Shown: positions 44,465 to 53,416, numbered from the stretch's first letter. The stretch is DNA of 54,846 nucleotides from CAYFUG01 sp964346295 (GCA_964346295.1 CAYFUG010000006.1:1-54846); one strand, 5' to 3'. Numbers and translations: made by a program. The notes: a model not told the origin generated them from the letters alone.

Positions 44465-46105
44465 ATGAAGAAGAACATCAAATACATCTTTGTTTTTGGA
44501 GGAGTGATGAGTGGGATTGGCAAAGGAGTGGCGACTTCTTCGATTGGAAAAATTCTTCAATCAAGGGGTTACAAGGTAACCGCTATTAAAATTGACCCCT
44601 ATGTTAATGTGGATGCTGGAACTATGAATCCTACCGAGCACGGAGAAGTCTTCGTTTTGACTAGTGGGTTGGAGACTGACCAAGACATGGGTAATTACGA
44701 ACGTTTTTTGGAGACGGAACTTCCTGAGGATAATTATATGACCACCGGGAGCATTTATCAAAAGGTTATCCAAAGAGAGCGAAACTTAGAATACAAAGGT
44801 AAGTGTGTACAAATCATTCCCCATGTAACAGATGAAGTAATTCGTACTATTGAGCGAGCAGGAAGACTTAACAAGGCTGATGTAGTGATTACAGAGATTG
44901 GCGGAACTACTGGAGATTATGAGAATGCACTTTTCACTGAGGCGGCTCGTTTGATGCGGCTCAAACACCACGGAGACACTTTATTTGTGATGATTAGTTA
45001 CGTGCCTTATCCGCAAAAAATTGGAGAGATGAAAACTAAGCCCACTCAGCAAGCGGTTCGATCATTAAACGAGGCGGGGGTTCAGCCTAAATTTATTATC
45101 GCTCGGAGCGAAAAGCTAATTGATCAAAAGCGCAAAGAGAAGATTGCTTTGTTCTGCAATGTCAAAAAAGAGGCGGTAATTTCGGCCCCGGATGTGAATT
45201 CTATTTATGAAGTTCCGGTCAACTTCGAAAAAGACAATCTTAGTCAGCTAATCTTAGAGCGCTTGGATTTACCTGTTAAAAAGGCCTCTAAGGATTTAAA
45301 CGGTTGGGTTAAATTTGTTAAAAAAGTCAAAGAATCCAAAGAATCTGTAAGAATCGGAATAGTAGGTAAGTATTTTGGTACTGGTGATTGTGTGCTTTCT
45401 GATGCTTATATTTCGGTAATTGAAGCCATTAAGCACGCCTCTTATACCTTGAATCGCAAACCGGAAATTGATTGGATTAACGCCGAGGAGTTTGAAAAAG
45501 ATCCCGAGAAAGTGAAGGGCCTAGAGCGCTTTGATGGGATTATTGTCCCGGGTGGTTTTGGAGAGCGAGGAATTGAAGGTAAAATTAAAGCCATTCAGTT
45601 TTGTCGAGAAAATAAATTGTCTTATCTAGGTCTGTGTTATGGAATGCAGCTGTTGGTGATCGAATACGCTCGGAATGTTTTAGGAATCAAAAATGCTCAC
45701 ACGACGGAAATTAATCCTAAGGCTAAAGACCCAGTGATCGATTTGATGCCAGAGCAGTACGAGAATATGAAAAAAGGCTCTTATGGAGCGACCATGCGCT
45801 TAGGGAATTATCCGTGCGAGATTAAAAAGGGCACTTTGGCGTATCAGGCTTATGGCAAAAGCAAAATTCAAGAAAGACACCGACATCGCTATGAAGTGAA
45901 TCCTAAATATATCAAGCAACTAAAGGAGGCCGGGTTGGTGTTTTCCGGTACTTCTCCCGATAAGAAGCTGATGGAGATTGCCGAGCTCCCCAAAGACCAA
46001 ACCCCTTTTCATTTAGGAAGTCAGTTTCATCCGGAGTTTACCTCTTGGCCGCTAAGACCGAATCCGTTGTTTTTGCAGTTCATCAAGGTCGCAATTCTGG
46101 AATGA
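44465..46105 (+). CDS. pyrG: CTP synthase
   Basis: Converts UTP to CTP using ATP and glutamine. The synthetase domain (about 1-270) shows the P-loop GGVMSGIGKG, KIDPYVNVDAGTMNP, GEVFVL and EIGGTTGDYE. The glutamine amidotransferase domain (about 295-540) has PGGFGERG, the nucleophile Cys391 (in LGLCYGMQ) and His522/Glu524 (in FHPEF). The length of 546 is the family norm. The P-loop carries MSGI where VSSL is common, a tolerated change. It is followed after 22 nt by mutM on the same strand. Confidence 0.98.
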   Translation: MKKNIKYIFVFGGVMSGIGKGVATSSIGKILQSRGYKVTAIKIDPYVNVDAGTMNPTEHGEVFVLTSGLETDQDMGNYERFLETELPEDNYMTTGSIYQKVIQRERNLEYKGKCVQIIPHVTDEVIRTIERAGRLNKADVVITEIGGTTGDYENALFTEAARLMRLKHHGDTLFVMISYVPYPQKIGEMKTKPTQQAVRSLNEAGVQPKFIIARSEKLIDQKRKEKIALFCNVKKEAVISAPDVNSIYEVPVNFEKDNLSQLILERLDLPVKKASKDLNGWVKFVKKVKESKESVRIGIVGKYFGTGDCVLSDAYISVIEAIKHASYTLNRKPEIDWINAEEFEKDPEKVKGLERFDGIIVPGGFGERGIEGKIKAIQFCRENKLSYLGLCYGMQLLVIEYARNVLGIKNAHTTEINPKAKDPVIDLMPEQYENMKKGSYGATMRLGNYPCEIKKGTLAYQAYGKSKIQERHRHRYEVNPKYIKQLKEAGLVFSGTSPDKKLMEIAELPKDQTPFHLGSQFHPEFTSWPLRPNPLFLQFIKVAILE

Positions 46106-46127
46106 TACCTTTTTAAAATTCAATTTT

Positions 46128-47351
46128 ATGCCAGAATTGCCAGAAGTAGAAACAGTAGTGGGGGATTTAAATCGGAGAGTGGCCGGTTGTTATATCAGTG
46201 GCTTTTGGAGTGATTGGGAGAAGGCTTTGAGATCAGAAACAGGATCGGAAACGAGTGCCCAGTATTTTAATCAGAAGTTGGCAGGTGACCGGATTAAAAA
46301 GTTTACCCGACGGGGGAAGAATATTTTGATGCGCTTGGAAAGTGGGCGAGTGGTGTGGATTCACCTCAAAATGACGGGACATTTGTTAGTTAAGACTCGG
46401 AGTCAAAAAAATAAGGAAATCCCGCTAGCCCCCCTGCTTTGCCGGCAGGCAGGCTTTCATAAAGAGGGAACTGGCAAGGAGGATGAAGCTGGAGGCGCCG
46501 ATCAGTATCAAGGAGAAGCTAAAAAAGAGCTCGGAGCTACCTGCCTTCGCCAAGGCTTCGTCGAGGCGAGGGCAAGCACCGACCAGCCTAAAAAAAAGAA
46601 AAAGGGGGAGGTAGCAGGGGGTTATTTTGCAGAAAGAGTGAACCAGTATATTCATCATATTTGGTATTTGAGCGAGATGGTGCAGTCGTTAAAGAGGCAA
46701 GATGAGGTCGGCGGAGTTGAGAATACTGACCAGCAGGAGGTCGAAATCCCCCTAACCCCCCTGCCTTGCCGGCAGGCAGGCTTTCATAAGGGGAGGGCTG
46801 ATAAGGATGCTCCCAAGGATTTTGATTTAACGCTGGAATTTTCGGATCTGCGGAAATTTGGTAAAATCAGATTGTTTGAAAATTATGCTCAAGCAGAAAA
46901 GGAAGTACTGGCGGCGTTAGGGGAGGAGCCATTGTCAAAAGAATTCACTTTTGCTAAATTTAAGGAGATTCTAAAACAAAGCAGGCGGCGCAATTTGCGG
47001 GCCTTGCTTCTAGATCAGTTTCAGATTGTGGGAATCGGTAATATTTATGCCAGTGAAATTCTGTTTGAAGCTGGGGTGAGCCCTTATCGAGCAGTGGGAA
47101 GTCTCCAAGAACAAGAGGCTCGAGCGGTATTTGATTGGACCAAGAAAATTTTGCGTTTGGCAATAAAAGAACGAGGAACCTCCGATAGCGATTATCGGGA
47201 TACGCAGGGAGCACCGGGGAATTATCAAAATTTACTAAAAGTGTATGGCAAAGAAGGCCAGCCTTGTCCGCGGAAGGGTTGCCCAGGAGAGATTCGGCGA
47301 GATAAGATTGGTCAAAGGAGTGCGTTTTGGTGTGAGGGGTGTCAAGGCTAG
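46128..47351 (+). CDS. mutM: Formamidopyrimidine-DNA glycosylase with in-frame repeat insertions
   Basis: Removes 8-oxoguanine and FapyG and cuts the abasic site. The N-terminal PELPEVE gives Pro2, Glu3 and Glu6, Lys64 is in RRGKN, and the helix-two-turn-helix is QIVGIGNIYASEILF (299-313). The zinc finger uses Cys380, 385, 402 and 405, with the conserved Arg in GQRSAFW. All catalytic parts are present. At 407 residues it is about 125 longer than the usual 270-290. The surplus, about residues 92-231, lies between the strand KMTGHLLVK and DLTLEFSDLRKFGKIRLF and is built largely of palindromic repeats translated as EIPLAPLLCRQAGFHK (97-112), EIPLTPLPCRQAGFHK (206-221) and LRQGFVEARAS (140-150). 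Since this is a loop between strands of the N domain, activity is likely kept. Confidence 0.93.
   Translation: MPELPEVETVVGDLNRRVAGCYISGFWSDWEKALRSETGSETSAQYFNQKLAGDRIKKFTRRGKNILMRLESGRVVWIHLKMTGHLLVKTRSQKNKEIPLAPLLCRQAGFHKEGTGKEDEAGGADQYQGEAKKELGATCLRQGFVEARASTDQPKKKKKGEVAGGYFAERVNQYIHHIWYLSEMVQSLKRQDEVGGVENTDQQEVEIPLTPLPCRQAGFHKGRADKDAPKDFDLTLEFSDLRKFGKIRLFENYAQAEKEVLAALGEEPLSKEFTFAKFKEILKQSRRRNLRALLLDQFQIVGIGNIYASEILFEAGVSPYRAVGSLQEQEARAVFDWTKKILRLAIKERGTSDSDYRDTQGAPGNYQNLLKVYGKEGQPCPRKGCPGEIRRDKIGQRSAFWCEGCQG
46416..46468. repeat. Palindromic repeat inside mutM, copy 1
   Basis: GAAATCCCGCTAGCCCCC, a hairpin core around TTGCCGGCAGGCAGG, then CTTTCATAAAGAGGG. Almost the same sequence lies at 46743-46797. 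Confidence 0.8.
46542..46574. repeat. Palindromic repeat inside mutM, second type
   Basis: TGCCTTCGCC (46542-46551) and GGCGAGGGCA (46565-46574) are inverted arms with one mismatch around AAGGCTTCGTCGA. It is read in frame as part of the MutM insertion. Confidence 0.7.
46743..46797. repeat. Palindromic repeat inside mutM, copy 2
   Basis: GAAATCCCCCTAACCCCC, then CTGCCTTGCCGGCAGGCAGG, then CTTTCATAAGGGGAGGG. It is in the same orientation and reading frame as copy 1. Confidence 0.8.
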
Positions 47352-47504
47352 TGGTTCGGTGGTTTAGTGATTTAGTTATTGGGGCTTGAGATTCGGTTAG
47401 ATTAGACTACTTCTTTTCTATAATTTCGAGTTCTGCCTGATTTGCCAAAAGTTACACAGTATTTAGGTTTAGACGAAGGAATATAATTTAAGATACAAAA
47501 GAAA

Positions 47505-47951
47505 ATGGAATATAGAACTATTTTTTATGGAGTTAAGCACAAGGGGGTTTTTATTAAGGTAATTCACGCTAGCGATAGTAGAGGAATTAAAAGAAAGTTG
47601 TTAGAAGAATCTAGCTTAATAAGAGGCAGAAGAGATAAAGATGGGGAGTATTTCTTGGTGGAAAATGATGTTGTCGCTGATGAAAAAGAGCAGCTTAAAA
47701 TTTGGAAAAAGATTTTAGCAGGGGAAGAAGGGGTAATTGTAGAGAAATGGAATTATAAGGGATTGATAGAAAAAGAAATAGCGAGGATAGAAAACAATGA
47801 GAGGTTTAAAGAGGAAGAGCGGAAAAAGGAGAAAAGGAAAGAAACAAGAGTCAGGAAAAGTGATTCAAAGGATTCTCAAGACGAGTGGAGAGATGAATTA
47901 AGAAAAAATAAGGAGAGGTCTATTAGAGATGAAGGTTTTGAAATTAAATAA
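47505..47951 (+). CDS. Hypothetical protein (148 residues)
   Basis: I do not recognise this protein. Residues 1-75 look like a small mixed fold (MEYRTIFYGVKHKGVFIKVI). From about 85 the chain becomes a highly charged Lys/Glu/Arg helix up to the end, probably a coiled coil or a nucleic-acid-touching tail. No signal peptide or membrane segment is present. A lone TATAAT (47419-47424) lies upstream without a clear -35. It is followed after 31 nt by the DUF3048 gene. Confidence 0.55.
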   Translation: MEYRTIFYGVKHKGVFIKVIHASDSRGIKRKLLEESSLIRGRRDKDGEYFLVENDVVADEKEQLKIWKKILAGEEGVIVEKWNYKGLIEKEIARIENNERFKEEERKKEKRKETRVRKSDSKDSQDEWRDELRKNKERSIRDEGFEIK

Positions 47952-47982
47952 ATAGTTTAAAATAATTTCTTAAAAAGAAAAA

Positions 47983-49251
47983 ATGATTCAAGAGAGCGAA
48001 CTAAAACTTAGTCCACTTTTGAGTAAAGGGGGCAGTTATTTGTACAAACCGGGAGAAGATTCTCCGGCTGATCAGCCGGATTCGGCCGGTAAGGCTGAAC
48101 CAGGGGGAGGAGAAAATCCTCAGTCTGGAAAGAGTAACAAGAATGTGATCATTGGAGTTTTAATAGGTTTAGTGATTTTGGGATTGGGAGGATTTTTACT
48201 TTTAGGCCAGGGAGAAGAGTCCACTCCTGATAACGATCAGTCTCAAGCAGACACGGAGGGTGATAAGCCAGAGGAATATCCCTTGGCCAATACCGGGGAG
48301 GTGAGCCCGATTTCTGGCTTAGAGTGTGAGAACTGGGCCCGGCGCCCAATAGCAGTGATGCACCCCACTGATGTAAGTACGAGACCTTTGGCGGGGCTTT
48401 CTCAGGCCGATATGGTAGTAGAAATGCCGGTCTTAGTTGACGGGAAAACTCGCTTGATGGGGGTCTATGTTTGCGGAGAACCAGAGGAGGTAGGTTCTAT
48501 TCGTAGTAGTCGCCACGATTTTATTAGTCTCGCCAAGGGATTGGATGCCATTTATGTTCACTGGGGCGGTTCTCAATTTGCTAAGGAAAAGCTTAATAAT
48601 GCTACTATTGAGAACATGAACTGCAATAATGACGGAGGAAAATCAGCTGATCAGTGTTGCTTTCGAAAAGAAGGTTTTACTAAGTACGAAGATTCCGGTT
48701 ATGCCAAATTTGATCAATTATTGCAGTGTGCGGAAGATTTTGAATATCGTCTAGAAGGTAAATTTGCCGGTTATCCTCATCAAGGCGAAGCTCCTGTGGA
48801 GGATCGACCTAATGGTGGCTCTTTACGAGTGGGATTTGCTTCCAATAACTCACCGATTTATGTAGAATTTGCTTATGACCAAGAATCCAACTCTTATCAG
48901 CGAATTTGGGGTGGAGTACCGGATAAAGATCGTAACAATGACAAACGCTTAGCACCTAAGAATGTTGTAGTTTTGGTAACCACTCAAGAAAAGATGGTAG
49001 ATGACAATGGTAGTCTGTATAACAATGTGGAGCTGGGAGACCCCTGGTACGATGAAGTAGAAACCGGCAAGGCTTTTTACTACTTTAACGGTCAAGAAAA
49101 AACCGGAACTTGGGAAAAAGATAATACCAGCGCTGATTCTAAATTGAAATTTCTGGATGAAAACGGTAAAGAGATAAAATTTGTTCCCGGTCAAATTTGG
49201 GTAGAAATTTTAGAGCCAGGCAGAGCATTAGAGTGGACTCCTTTTAGTTAG
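47983..49251 (+). CDS. DUF3048 (YerB-type) membrane-anchored protein
   Basis: A single-pass envelope protein: a short polar cytoplasmic part (1-52), transmembrane helix (about 54-74), an acidic linker (75-105), then a DUF3048 domain (about 119-415) outside. Family marks are ARRPIAVMHPTDVSTRPLAGLSQADMVVE with the Arg-Pro and Ala-Asp pairs, TRLMGVYV, and IRSSRHDF (the normal P/S-x-R-S-x-R segment). YerB-like proteins are conserved but of unproven function, possibly in the cell wall. Here the domain carries extra Cys residues (about 115, 164, 214, 228-229, 248), which could pair outside the cell. A GC hairpin at 49299 follows. Confidence 0.85.
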   Translation: MIQESELKLSPLLSKGGSYLYKPGEDSPADQPDSAGKAEPGGGENPQSGKSNKNVIIGVLIGLVILGLGGFLLLGQGEESTPDNDQSQADTEGDKPEEYPLANTGEVSPISGLECENWARRPIAVMHPTDVSTRPLAGLSQADMVVEMPVLVDGKTRLMGVYVCGEPEEVGSIRSSRHDFISLAKGLDAIYVHWGGSQFAKEKLNNATIENMNCNNDGGKSADQCCFRKEGFTKYEDSGYAKFDQLLQCAEDFEYRLEGKFAGYPHQGEAPVEDRPNGGSLRVGFASNNSPIYVEFAYDQESNSYQRIWGGVPDKDRNNDKRLAPKNVVVLVTTQEKMVDDNGSLYNNVELGDPWYDEVETGKAFYYFNGQEKTGTWEKDNTSADSKLKFLDENGKEIKFVPGQIWVEILEPGRALEWTPFS

Positions 49252-49298
49252 TTAATCCTTAGCTGTTAGTCCGCAGTAGATAACAGTGGTTTGTGTGG

Positions 49299-49323
49299 GG
49301 GCGACTCTCGTGGTCGCCCTTTA
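49299..49323 (+). terminator. Probable terminator after the DUF3048 gene
   Basis: GGGCGAC (49299-49305) pairs perfectly with GTCGCCC (49313-49319) around a 7-nt loop. The T tract is only three bases, so termination may be partial. Confidence 0.6.
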
Positions 49324-49424
49324 GCCTGCCAGGCCTTTCAAGATCTGGCAGTTTTTGGTATAAGGAGATGATTTTCGGCGGTGGTAATTTTAGAAGGCTT
49401 TGGTATAATTGGGCTGTTATCTAT

Positions 49425-49452
49425 TTGACGAAGGAGGGGCTTTTGGTATAGT
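49425..49452 (+). promoter_or_regulatory. Promoter of aspS
   Basis: TTGACG (49425-49430), a 16-nt spacer and TATAGT (49447-49452) with TGG before it. A second extended -10, TGGTATAAT, lies just upstream (49401-49409) and may be another start. Confidence 0.75.
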
Positions 49453-49491
49453 TAAGATTGATTTTTATTTTTTATCTTTGATTATTTTTTT

Positions 49492-51294
49492 ATGCTCAGA
49501 ACACATAACTGCGGACAATTAAGAAAAAAAGAAACTGGCCAAAAAGTCCAGTTGGCCGGATGGGTACATAGCTGGAGGGATCACGGAGGGGTAATTTTTA
49601 TTGACTTGAGAGATCGCTATGGTATTACGCAGCTTAAATTTGATCCCAAAGTGGATGCTAAAGTGCACCAAGCAGCGGACAAATTGCGGAGCGAGTGGGT
49701 TATTCAAGTTTTGGGAGAGGTTCGGGAGCGTCCAGAGGAGATGATCAACTCCAAGTTGGAAACCGGAGAGGTGGAAATGGCGGTTAAAGAGTTTAAAGTT
49801 TTAAGTAAGGCCAAAACACCTCCCTTTGAAATTGACGAAGAAAAAAGCCAGGCGGCGGGGGAGCAAATTCGCCTCCAGTATCGTTTTTTGGATTTACGCC
49901 GTAAAAAAGCTCAAGAGATGCTGCAAATTCGAGACCAAATGATTCGCCACATCCGGGCCTATTTTCAGGAGCGGGATTTTACTGAAATCCAAACCCCCAT
50001 TTTGACCAGCTCTTCTCCGGAGGGCGCCCGGGATTTTGTGGTGCCCTCGCGGCTTTATCCGGGAAAATTTTACGCTCTTCCGCAGGCACCTCAGCAGTTC
50101 AAGCAGCTTTTGATGGTGGGCGGATTGGATCGTTATTTTCAGATTGCGCCTTGCTTTAGAGACGAAGACACTCGGATGGATCGGCACTATGGCGAGTTTT
50201 ATCAACTCGATATGGAAATGAGCTTTGTAGAGCAAGAAGACATTTTTGAGATTATGGAGCCGTTAATGATTCAACTTACTGAAAAATTTAGTACCAAAAA
50301 AGTGCTTCAAACTCCTTTTCCGAGGATTCCTTGGCGAGAAGCGATGAATAAGTACGGCTCGGATAAGCCAGACTTGCGTTTTGAGATGAAGATTGAGCCG
50401 ATCACTGATCTGGTTAAGGGCTGTGGATTCAAGGTATTTGGCGAGATGGCTAAAAAAGAGGGTCGCGTAGTGCATGCGCTCAAGATAGAGGGAGGGGCGA
50501 AATTCTCTCGTAAGGACATCGACGAGCTAACTGAGTTGGCGCAGAGTCGGGGTGCCAAGGGGTTGGCTTATATCGTGGTTCGAGAAGATCAGCTGCAATC
50601 ACCAATTGTGAAATTTTTGGGTGAAGAGTTAGCTCAAAAAATCGTCAAAGAAGTTAAGGCTAAAGTGGGAGATATTATTTTCTTTGGGGCGGACAAATGG
50701 CGCACGGTTTGTGAGGCCTTGGGAGCCGTGCGAGATGTTTGCGGTGAGCGTCTGGGGTTGAAAGATTCCAGTAAGGCGGCGTGGCTGTGGGTGACGGACT
50801 TTCCAATGTATAGGGATTTAGAAGCAGAAGGTGAACAGGAATTGGCTCACACCGTCGGTCAAAAGATTGATTTTGGGCACAATCCTTTCTCGATGCCTCA
50901 AGGAGGTCTCAAAGCGTTAAAAGAAAAAGATCCGCTGGAGATTTTAGCTTATCAGTTTGATTTTGTTTGTAATGGCTTTGAACTTACTAGTGGAGCGATT
51001 CGCAATCATGACCCTAAAATTATGTACCGGGCTTTTGAGATTGCCGGCTACAGCAAAGAGCAGGTGGATGAGAAGTTTGGCCACATGTTGCGAGCATTTG
51101 AATACGGAGCGCCGCCCCACGGAGGAAATGCCCCCGGGATTGATCGGCTCTTGATGGTGCTGTTGGAATGCCAGTCAATTCGGGATATTTACGCTTTCCC
51201 CAAGGATGGCTCCGGCCGAGATGTGATGATGAATGCCCCGGGAGCGGTGGAAGAAAAACAGCTGAAGGAGTTGAAAATTAAGATGGCTAAGTGA
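49492..51294 (+). CDS. aspS: Aspartyl-tRNA synthetase
   Basis: A class II synthetase charging tRNA-Asp, and possibly tRNA-Asn if GatCAB is used. The OB-fold anticodon-binding domain (about 1-110) is followed by the catalytic core with motif 1 (FTEIQTPILTSSSPEGARDF), motif 2 FRDED (222-226) with RHYGEFYQLDMEMSF, a bacterial GAD insertion (about 280-420) and motif 3 (APGIDRL, about 547-553). The length of 600 is typical of the bacterial type. Whether it is discriminating cannot be judged by eye. Its stop lies 5 nt before the start of the UvrA-like gene, so the two are probably translated together. Confidence 0.98.
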   Translation: MLRTHNCGQLRKKETGQKVQLAGWVHSWRDHGGVIFIDLRDRYGITQLKFDPKVDAKVHQAADKLRSEWVIQVLGEVRERPEEMINSKLETGEVEMAVKEFKVLSKAKTPPFEIDEEKSQAAGEQIRLQYRFLDLRRKKAQEMLQIRDQMIRHIRAYFQERDFTEIQTPILTSSSPEGARDFVVPSRLYPGKFYALPQAPQQFKQLLMVGGLDRYFQIAPCFRDEDTRMDRHYGEFYQLDMEMSFVEQEDIFEIMEPLMIQLTEKFSTKKVLQTPFPRIPWREAMNKYGSDKPDLRFEMKIEPITDLVKGCGFKVFGEMAKKEGRVVHALKIEGGAKFSRKDIDELTELAQSRGAKGLAYIVVREDQLQSPIVKFLGEELAQKIVKEVKAKVGDIIFFGADKWRTVCEALGAVRDVCGERLGLKDSSKAAWLWVTDFPMYRDLEAEGEQELAHTVGQKIDFGHNPFSMPQGGLKALKEKDPLEILAYQFDFVCNGFELTSGAIRNHDPKIMYRAFEIAGYSKEQVDEKFGHMLRAFEYGAPPHGGNAPGIDRLLMVLLECQSIRDIYAFPKDGSGRDVMMNAPGAVEEKQLKELKIKMAK

Positions 51295-51299
51295 ATAAA

Positions 51300-52718
51300 A
51301 TGAAAAAGATTGTTATTAAAAAAGCTACGGCTAATAATCTTAAGGGAATTGATTTAGAAATTCCCTTAGAAGGATTGGTTGGAATAGTGGGTCCTAGTGG
51401 GAGTGGAAAATCTTCTTTGATTGAGGGAGTTTTGTTTAATGAAGAGAATCGAAAGCAGTTTGTTCAGAGTAAATTGCCAGGGATACAGCACCTTTCTCAG
51501 CGAGTGGTTTTACCAAGAAATTCCAGGCTTAGCTTGGGTGAATATAACTTGAAGCGTCTAGACAGGAAATTAAAACAGCTAAATCCAGGCGAGTTGCTGA
51601 TTGTGGATGAACCTTGTGCCGGAATGACCGAGCAGGAAGCTAAGGGAGTGGTCGAGAGGCTCCGAAAAGTTGCCAACGCAGGAGTTTCTGTTTTAGTGGT
51701 AGAGCATGCCCGAGAAGTTATCAAGGAGATGAATTACTTGATTGAATTTGGACCAGGTTCGGGGCGTTACGGTGGAGAGGTGGTTTTTCAGGGTGTGAGT
51801 TCGGAATTTAAAAAATCAGGAACTTTGACAAGTCGTTGTGTTTTTGAGGGGGCGAAAATTGAAATAAAAAGAGCGCCTAATGATAAATCGCAAAAATTTT
51901 CTAAATTGGAGTCGGGGATAACAGGAGTCAATCATAGGAATCTGAAGAATTTTGGCTTTAAGTTTCCCTTGGCTAGCTTGGATTGCATTTTTGGCCCTAT
52001 CGGAACAGGAAAGACAGCTCTATTGGATGCAGCTTATCGATCTTTTTTCAAGGGTAAAAATGCTTGGAAGATTAGAGCTGACTTTGAAAAGGCGGCTGTG
52101 AATAAAAATCATGTCAGAAGGAGTTATTTAGTAGAGCAAAGTCCGATTAGTAAAAATCCCCGGAGTTTTGTGGGGACTTACATGGGCTTTTGGGATGAGA
52201 TTCGAAATGTTTTTGCTGATTTACCGGAGGCTAAAAAGTCTAAGCTAACTAAAAGTGATTTTAGCTTGAACACCCCTAGTCATCAGAAAAATAAGCGAAA
52301 AGTGGAAGCGGCTAGATTTTCTAAAAAAAGTATTTTTGATGTTCTCGGTATGACCATGGATGAAGCTTGGGATTTATTTAAAGAGAATGCTTTGATTTCA
52401 AGAAAAATAAATTTTCTAAGAGAGGTGGGCTTGGGATATTTGGTGGTAGGTCAGCCAGCTGCTTCTTTGAGTGGTGGTGAAGCGCAGAGAGTGAGACTGG
52501 CAAAGGTTTTATCTAAAAAATTAAGCGATCGCTGTTTGTATATCTTGGACACTCCTTCGCGGGGTTTGCATTTAAGTGATCTAGAGAGCTTACTAAAGAC
52601 TTTTTATGGGATTATTGATAAAAATAATACCATTTTAATTGCTGACAATAAAAAGGAGTTGATAAATAAGGCCGATTTTGCCTTTGAGGTGAAAGAGCTT
52701 TCTAAAAAACAAAACTAA
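51300..52718 (+). CDS. Half-size UvrA-like ATPase lacking zinc fingers
   Basis: A double ABC ATPase clearly related to UvrA but only 472 residues against about 940. Half 1 has Walker A GPSGSGKSS (31-39) and Walker B LLIVDEP, with a degenerate signature (LSLGE). Half 2 has Walker A GPIGTGKT (232-239), the UvrA-specific QSPISKNPRS and TYMGFWDEIR, VGLGYLVVGQPAASLSGGEAQR (signature 390-397) and Walker B ILDTPSRGLH. The Glu after the Walker B Asp417 is replaced by Thr418. The C-terminal zinc finger normally after the SFN segment is gone and replaced by a short basic stretch (NTPSHQKNKRK). The UvrB-binding and first zinc regions are also absent. A GTG at 51291 would add three residues, but ATG 51300 gives the natural MKKIVIKKATANNLK opening. 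It sits between aspS and recR. Confidence 0.85.
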   Translation: MKKIVIKKATANNLKGIDLEIPLEGLVGIVGPSGSGKSSLIEGVLFNEENRKQFVQSKLPGIQHLSQRVVLPRNSRLSLGEYNLKRLDRKLKQLNPGELLIVDEPCAGMTEQEAKGVVERLRKVANAGVSVLVVEHAREVIKEMNYLIEFGPGSGRYGGEVVFQGVSSEFKKSGTLTSRCVFEGAKIEIKRAPNDKSQKFSKLESGITGVNHRNLKNFGFKFPLASLDCIFGPIGTGKTALLDAAYRSFFKGKNAWKIRADFEKAAVNKNHVRRSYLVEQSPISKNPRSFVGTYMGFWDEIRNVFADLPEAKKSKLTKSDFSLNTPSHQKNKRKVEAARFSKKSIFDVLGMTMDEAWDLFKENALISRKINFLREVGLGYLVVGQPAASLSGGEAQRVRLAKVLSKKLSDRCLYILDTPSRGLHLSDLESLLKTFYGIIDKNNTILIADNKKELINKADFAFEVKELSKKQN

Positions 52719-52726
52719 CTTAAAAT

Positions 52727-53323
52727 ATGTTTCCTAAAGCCTTTCAACAGTTAATCGAGCAGTTTGCAGCTTTGCCTTCGGTGGGCCCTAAGATGGCGGA
52801 GCGGCTGGTTTTGCATTTGTTTAAACAAGATGCCGAGCAAGTGAAGCGATTTTCTAAAGATTTATTTGATTTTGCCACTCAGGTCAATTTTTGCTCCCGC
52901 TGTTTTCATATTTCCGAAGAAGAAGGACGCTGTGGGATTTGTCGGGACTCTAAACGGAACCAGGAATTGATTTGTGTTACGGAGGATCCCTTAGATGTAA
53001 TTGCGATTGAGAAGACTCGTCAGTACCAGGGCTTGTATCATGTTTTGGGAGGGAATTTGAGCGTGATGAGTCAAGAGGAGATTAAGAAACTTAAAATCGA
53101 TGAGTTAACTTTGCGAGTGGAGGCGGAAGGCACTAAGGAGGTAATTGTAGCCACTAATCCTACTACCGACGGAGAGACCACGGCGCTCTATTTAGCCCGA
53201 GTGCTGCGGCCCTTAGGTGTATGCGTGACGCGTTTAGGGCGAGGAATGCCGACTGGTGGAGACATTGAGTATGCCGACGAGATTACGCTGTCCAGTGCAT
53301 TAGAGGGCCGCCGCGAGTTATAG
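52727..53323 (+). CDS. recR: Recombination protein RecR
   Basis: Part of the RecFOR/RecOR machinery loading RecA at gaps. The helix-hairpin-helix is LPSVGPKMAERL (16-27) and the zinc site is Cys56, 59, 69 and 72. The Toprim domain runs from VTEDPLDVIAIE (acidic Glu86) to NPTTDGETTA. The C-terminal Walker-like part GRGMPTGGDIEYADEITLSSAL is the RecR hallmark. The length of 198 is standard. It begins 8 nt after the UvrA-like gene, indicating co-transcription with DNA-repair partners. Confidence 0.98.
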   Translation: MFPKAFQQLIEQFAALPSVGPKMAERLVLHLFKQDAEQVKRFSKDLFDFATQVNFCSRCFHISEEEGRCGICRDSKRNQELICVTEDPLDVIAIEKTRQYQGLYHVLGGNLSVMSQEEIKKLKIDELTLRVEAEGTKEVIVATNPTTDGETTALYLARVLRPLGVCVTRLGRGMPTGGDIEYADEITLSSALEGRREL

Positions 53324-53346
53324 CCCCAGGCTCTAACGCTAAAAGT

Positions 53347-53375
53347 CGCACTCAATTTCGAAAGTCTTAAATCTA
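53347..53375. repeat. Intergenic repeat family A, degenerate copy
   Basis: GCACTCAATTTCGAAAGTC followed by TTAAAT, matching the right part of the copies at 1296 and 36941. Confidence 0.4.
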
Positions 53376-53416
53376 AATTGAAGCGTTGAATTTTCTAAAA
53401 TATAAGCCTTAGATAC

